DNA from: Achatina immaculata
Taxonomy: Eukaryota > Mollusca > Gastropoda > Stylommatophora > Achatinidae
DNA length: 64,000 nt
NCBI GenBank assembly: GCA_009760885.1
Contig: CM019719.1
Location: forward strand, 25,661,084 to 25,725,083
Direction of reading: 5' to 3'
A program made the translations under genes and the position numbers. Numbering within the stretch: position 1 is the first letter of the stretch; each line of letters opens with the position of its first letter. Under the pieces are notes generated by a model. The model made no database searches. It saw only the letters and a program-made list of their open reading frames with translations, and had not been told where the DNA came from. Of this stretch, positions 59,330 to 64,000 are shown piece by piece.

Positions 59330-59896
59330 GAGATTGTACTTACTTGAAACAGGCTGAGGTTTATAGATTGTACTTACTTGAAACATAGGCTGAGGGTTTA
59401 GAGACTGTACTTACTTGAAGCATAGGCTGAGGGTTTAGAGATTGTACTTACTTGAAACATAGGCTGAGGGTTTAGAGATTGTACTTACTTGAAATATAAG
59501 CTGAGGGTTTAGAGATTGTACTTACTTGAAACATAGGCTGAGGGTTTAGAGATTGTACTTACTTGAAATATAGGCTGAGGGTTTGGAAACTGTACTTACT
59601 TGAAACATAGACTGAGGGTTTAGAGATTGTACTTACTTGAAACATAGGCTGAGAGTTTAGAGATTGTACTTACTTGAAACATAGGCTGAGGGTTTAGAGA
59701 TTGTACTTACTTGAAACATAGGCTGAGGGTTTAGAGATTGTATTTACCTGAAACATAGGCTAAGGGTTTAGAGATTGTACTTACTTGAAACATAGGCTGA
59801 GGGTTTAGAGATTGTACTTACTTGAAACATAGGCTAAGGGTTTAGAGATTGTACTTACTTGAAACATAGGCTGAGGGTTTAGAGATTGTACTTACT
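59330..59896. repeat. 37-bp minisatellite carrying a 5' splice site, about 15 copies
   Basis: On the minus strand each unit reads cagcctatgtttcaagtaag followed by tacaatctctaaaccct. The first copy overlaps the end of the exon at 59,896: 17 bases of the unit are exon end and 20 are intron start. Copies are nearly identical over about 560 bases. Confidence 0.95.
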
Positions 59897-61048
59897 TGAA
59901 ACATAGGCTGAGGGGCCATATTTTCTTTGCCATCCTTGAACGCGGTGTAAGGACCGATGTCAGCCAGTGGAGAAGTTGGTGTGTATAGGCCTGATATCTC
60001 CTTCTTCCCAGAATTCGGCACAAACTTGGTGGGTTTGAACAAAAGCGGCTCAGCACTGACGGCCAGGCTGCGGCTGGGTGTGAGGGCCGAGGTCTGGAAC
60101 TGCGGCTGTAGAATATTTGGAGAGGCAGAGCTTGAAAAGGGCGTTGGGCCTTTTTGGTTGATGACACTGGTGGTGGTCTTGAGCGAGGTGGTTTTGGTGG
60201 TGGTTTTGTGTACGCTCTGCTGCTTCAGCCCCGCGTCGCTGGGCTGTACAGCGTTGAAAGCGGAAGCCTGGCTCTTGACGAACGACGGCCGGCCAGTGGT
60301 GGTTGTGGTGGCTTCTCTCAGGACAACTGTAGTGCTGCTGCCATCATCGCTTCGTTGAACGCGCTGCTCTCGAGTTACCTCCTGGCGAGTCTGCCCGTCG
60401 TCGAAAACGGACGAGGACGTTGATGACGTCACACCAGGCGGTTTAGGACACACGGGGGGCAGCTGGGGGCTTGCGAATGTCTGTGGGGCGACGGATGCAG
60501 ATACGGTTTGCGGGCCATGAGGAGGTTGAGGCGAGGGCTGTGGGACTTGTGAGCTCGCTGTTTTCTGGGGTTTCGGGCTTACGTGGGGCGGTTGCTGGCT
60601 AAAATGAGATGGGCTTGGCTCAGGAGACCCACTCTGAGTAACTAAGAAGGGTTTTGCTGCGAGAGTTGGTGCAGTAGAAGCGTAGTGGACATCCGGGGCT
60701 CGGGCATCAGCAGATATTACTGGTGACCTATCTAGTACAGCAGTATTAGCGAAGGCCGAACCAGGCTGACCAGAAGATGAGCCCACGCTGACCACTCGGA
60801 CAGTAGAACTCGACTTCACATTCACCCTCACTCTGGGCGTCGAGCCTCCACGGTTCACGTCACTTTCAGCAGTGTCAAGAGACTTAGACGCCACGCTGTG
60901 CATAGAGGGTATCAGAATCACCTCACCTGGCGAGACACCATCATCAGCTGTAGTTAAGAGACGCAGCTGACCACCAGTAGCATTGCCCGTCACCGGAACC
61001 TGGACTGGCTTCTTAGGTTTGTCTCGACTTTGCTCATCTGAGTCGCCT
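59896..61048 (-). CDS. SYNPO2: Synaptopodin-2-like protein, long disordered exon
   Basis: The acceptor tggaattttcag lies right of 61,048; the donor TTTCAA|GTAAGT lies left of 59,896. It encodes 384 residues, beginning GDSDEQSRDKPKKPVQVPVT and including STPRVRVNVKSSSTVRVVSV, a Pro/Gln/Ser-rich middle (SHFSQQPPHVSPKPQKT) and TTTTTGRPSFVKSQ. It ends KENMAPQPMFQ. The composition is that of a disordered scaffold; the link to synaptopodin comes from the downstream core exon and matching phases, not from this exon. It enters with one base of a split codon, so upstream exons exist, probably outside the window. Confidence 0.82.
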
Positions 61049-61096
61049 CTGAAAATTCCACAAGAGAAACACCTCCATTAATATAATGATTTTTTC

Positions 61097-61160
61097 CTCC
61101 TCCTCCTTCTTCTTCTTCTTCTTCTTCTTCTTCTTCTTCTTCTTCTTCTTCTTCTTCTTC
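61097..61160. repeat. (CTT)n microsatellite
   Basis: About 20 CTT triplets, 36 bases from the acceptor of the exon at 61,048. On the transcribed strand it is GAA/AAG-rich. Confidence 0.97.
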
Positions 61161-61289
61161 CTGGAACTGCCAACTGATGACGTTCTCTGTGATGAAAATG
61201 TTGATGCACAACATCATGACGGCTTGGAAGTATCTTATGGCTGCTATTTTTTTCAGCCCTTGAGTAGAGCTTTAAAAAAAAGTAGAGAG

Positions 61290-61450
61290 TGTGCAAGGTT
61301 TCTTTAGCAGACTCCACCACCATGGGAACTATGGCGATCCCTTCCCCGTTAGCCAGGCTAGGCCCGTTACTGGGGGACGGGGGTTTGGGGTGGGGGGTGT
61401 GACCATTGGAGAGGTAGGACAGAATCTTGATCAGCTATGGTTCGCCATGC
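61290..61450 (+). repeat. Dispersed repeat, copy 3
   Basis: Carries agactccaccaccatgggaa, tagccaggctaggcccgtta and a downstream ggagaggtaggacagaatct, matching copies 1, 2 and 4. Its end is continued by a 34-bp tandem repeat. Confidence 0.85.
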
Positions 61451-61545
61451 TTGATGTTAGCATATCAGCTATGGTTCGCCATGCTTGATGTTAGCATATC
61501 AGCTATGGTTCGCCATGCTTGATGTTAGCATATCAGCTATGGTTC
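61432..61545. repeat. 34-bp minisatellite growing from the end of dispersed repeat 3
   Basis: The unit atcagctatggttcgccatg followed by cttgatgttagcat is present 3.3 times; its first copy is the tail of the dispersed repeat. Confidence 0.93.
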
Positions 61546-61889
61546 GCTGATTGCCATATCGGACGGGGTCTTCACACCCACTTCTTCTTACAATGTAGAA
61601 AAATATTTGTTGAATATTACCCTTGACAATATTCTTTATTCGAGAGATGCGGGATAAAGCCATCCATGAAATAAAGATTTTTTTAAAAATCTAACATTCA
61701 ATTTAGAAACGTTTTCTGAACTCAAACCCACAATGGTGAAATCTTCAAAACGCACAAACATGGAATGTTCATAAATTTCACCTGCAGCATAATGTCGTTC
61801 AGTATCATTTCTGCTAGACTACCTGGCTTTTTCGTGCGTCATAGAAAAAATAGAGGAGCAGAAACAAAACTTTGATAAACATTCATGTT

Positions 61890-63098
61890 ATTGATATAAC
61901 AGAATAGTTAAATGACTTCTCAGTGGAACGATCTTTGTTGCTCTTAACAGAATAGTTAAATGACTTCTCAGTAGAACGATCTTTGTTGCTCTTAACAGAA
62001 TAGTTAAATGACTTCTCAGTGGAACGATCTTTGTTGCTCTTAACAGAATAGTTAAATGACTTCTCAGTAGAACGATCTTTGTTGCTCTTAACAGAATAGT
62101 TAAATGACTTCTCAGTAGAACGATCTTTGTTGCTCTTAACAGAATAGTTAAATGACTTCTCAGTGGAACGATCTTTGTTGCTCTTAACAGAATAGTTAAA
62201 TGACTTCTCAGTGGAACGATCTTTGTTGCTCTTAACAGAATAGTTAAATGACTTCTCAGTGGAACGATCTTTGTTGCTCTTAACAGAATAGTTAAATGAC
62301 TTCTCAGTGGAACGATCTTTGTTGCTCTTAACAGAATAGTTAAATGACTTCTCAGTGGAACGATCTTTGTTGCTCTTAACAGAATAGTTAAATGACTTCT
62401 CAGTAGAACGATCTTTGTTGCTCTTAACAGAATAGTTAAATGACTTCTCAGTAGAACGATCTTTGTTGCTCTTAACAGAATAGTTAAATGACTTCTCAGT
62501 GGAACGATCTTTGTTGCTCTTAACAGAATAGTTAAATGACTTCTCAGTGGAACGATCTTTGTTGCTCTTAACAGAATAGTTAAATGACTTCTCAGTAGAA
62601 CGATCTTTGTTGCTCTTAACAGAATAGTTAAATGACTTCTCAGTGGAACGATCTTTGTTGCTCTTAACAGAATAGTTAAATGACTTCTCAGTGGAACGAT
62701 CTTTGTTGCTCTTAACAGAATAGTTAAATGACTTCTCAGTGGAACGATCTTTGTTGCTCTTAACAGAATAGTTAAATGACTTCTCAGTGGAACGATCTTT
62801 GTTGCTCTTAACAGAATAGTTAAATGACTTCTCAGTGGAACGATCTTTGTTGCTCTTAACAGAATAGTTAAATGACTTCTCAGTAGAACGATCTTTGTTG
62901 CTCTTAACAGAATAGTTAAATGACTTCTCAGTGGAACGATCTTGTTGCTCTTAACAGAATAGTTAAATGACTTCTCAGTGGAACGATCTTTGTTGCTCTT
63001 AACAGAATAGTTAAATGACTTCTCAGTGGAACGATCTTTGTTGCTCTTAACAGAATAGTTAAATGACTTCTCAGTGGAACGATCTTTGTTGCTCTTAG
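61890..63098. repeat. 48-bp satellite array, 25 copies
   Basis: The unit contains aacagaatagttaaatgact and tctcagtggaacgatctttg, then ttgctctt. Copies differ almost only by an A/G at one site (cagtAgaa/cagtGgaa). As 48 is a multiple of three, a 424-codon minus-strand frame runs through it; a one-base deletion near 62,943 switches frame without closing it, so this is not evidence of coding. Confidence 0.97.
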
Positions 63099-63279
63099 TC
63101 CAGAGCGGGCTGACGCCATGAATATAATGTGAGAGTTGTTGGAAGTCTTCCCTTGTCTTCATTCTCCCTGTAACTTACAGGTAGTTTTCTTTACAGCCGA
63201 TGCGGTGAAGATGTTGGGGCGACAGCGTTGTGTCGGCCTAGAAGCGGCGCGTTGAAGCTTTTCTTTTTCAGTTCTTGAG

Positions 63280-63400
63280 TACAGCTGAAAAGCAGGCGGT
63301 GTGCAATACTTCTTTAGCTGACTCCACCACCATAGGGACTATGGCGACTCCTACCCCTTTAGCCAGGCTAGACCTATTACTGGGGCGGGGGGGGGGGGTA
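63280..63400 (+). repeat. Dispersed repeat, copy 4
   Basis: Carries gctgactccaccaccatagg and agccaggctagacctattac, then a G run. Same orientation as copy 3. Confidence 0.85.
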
Positions 63401-63884
63401 CCCATTAACAGAAGTCCGCGGACCCCTGGCTGTTTCAAAATCCAGGCGACAGATCTCTCTCCAAACATATTTAGATAAGTTTGTTGAAACTTCATCCGGG
63501 TTCCAGCAGCATCAAAGATCGGCATTATTTCAGCATCCTCTTTGTTCTTCTCGCAGCTGCCCGACTGTCAGGACGCTGTCATGACACTGTGTCACTGAGG
63601 CTGCATCCGAAAAACGTGGGCGGGGCGGGGGCGGGCGGGGGTGCTGGGGCGCTCTTTCTTCCACACGTGATTCACCGGAACATCGGTTGTTAAACATTGC
63701 ACAGTGAACATAAAAAAAGGGATCTTGAGTTTTTGTCACGGAGCCCCACAGCATGTTCCAGTGACCCTCCGGGGATCCGAGACCCACCAGTTGAGAACCA
63801 CTTGTCTACAGGATGTCCCAAAAGTCTAGAAATTTAACATTTTAAAAACAATTTTACATTTAGTTTAAAAAAAAAAAGTTCTAT

Positions 63885-64000
63885 ATTGGTGATTCTTAAA
63901 CTTTTGTTCGCCATGGACCCCATTTCTCATTCTCATAGCAGCTGTGGACCCCTCACTGAAAAAAAAAAGCAATAGGCAGAAGCCATATGATGTTTACACT
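63885..64000. mobile_element. Possible left end of a hAT-type element (cut by window edge)
   Basis: gtgattcttaaacttttgtt followed by catggaccccattt resembles a hAT-type MITE end; the right end would be outside. A separate right-end-like string, ccagttgagaaccactt, lies at 63,788-63,804. Confidence 0.35.

Larger units (their letters stand above)
61049..64000 (-). other. Upstream intron or flank of the synaptopodin-like gene
   Basis: No further exon was recognised. It contains a (CTT)n tract (about 61,097-61,160), two dispersed repeats, two minisatellites and hAT-like ends near the right edge. Confidence 0.5.

Noticed and set aside
61888..63162. A 424-codon minus-strand open frame
   Set aside because: It is the 48-bp satellite read through; unit length divisible by three keeps frames open, and a one-base deletion changes frame without a stop.

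Overview
The window is a piece of an animal nuclear genome. Short exons with GT-AG splice sites are separated by long AT-rich introns, and there are non-LTR retrotransposon remnants, SINE-like and hAT-type non-autonomous elements, and many minisatellites. The gene families (SORBS, ABHD14, synaptopodin-like) show a bilaterian. The style of the genome suggests a mollusc, perhaps a gastropod, but that is inference: no sequence here fixes the species.

Layout. (1) About 1-24,600, plus strand: the 3' part of a SORBS-family gene (CAP/ponsin, ArgBP2, vinexin). Ten coding exons join in consistent phase to about 2,027 residues: one exon of more than 1,278 codons entering from the left edge, a proline-rich exon, a charged helical segment, and three SH3 domains at the C terminus. 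(2) About 24,600-37,000: no host gene recognised; it holds a well-bounded hAT-type MITE, minisatellites, and an RTE-like LINE with a 743-codon open frame and an intact YADD reverse-transcriptase motif. (3) 37,445-43,320, minus strand: a complete four-exon ABHD14-type alpha/beta hydrolase of 235 residues with the catalytic triad in place. (4) About 43,700-52,200: retroelement fragments, SINE/MITE copies and unexplained AT-rich sequence. (5) 52,228-61,048, minus strand: the C-terminal five recognised exons of a large disordered protein resembling synaptopodin/synaptopodin-2; its N-terminal exons were not found and may lie right of the window. (6) 61,049-64,000: that gene's upstream intron or flank, with a 25-copy 48-bp satellite and dispersed repeats.

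SORBS proteins and synaptopodin-2 proteins are both actin/adhesion/Z-disc adaptors in animals where they have been studied, so two cytoskeletal scaffold genes lie within 30 kb of each other with a small hydrolase gene between. No operon-like or defence-like system is present.

The most distinctive property is tandem repetition: at least 23 minisatellite arrays, together about 15% of the window by rough addition. Several carry signals that matter for RNA processing: an array of about 15 copies of a real exon end with its 5' splice site, an array of acceptor-like sequences just before an SH3 exon, and an array of AATAAA signals just after the last SH3 exon. Others appear to grow out of the ends of dispersed repeats. 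These are the main candidates for something undescribed.
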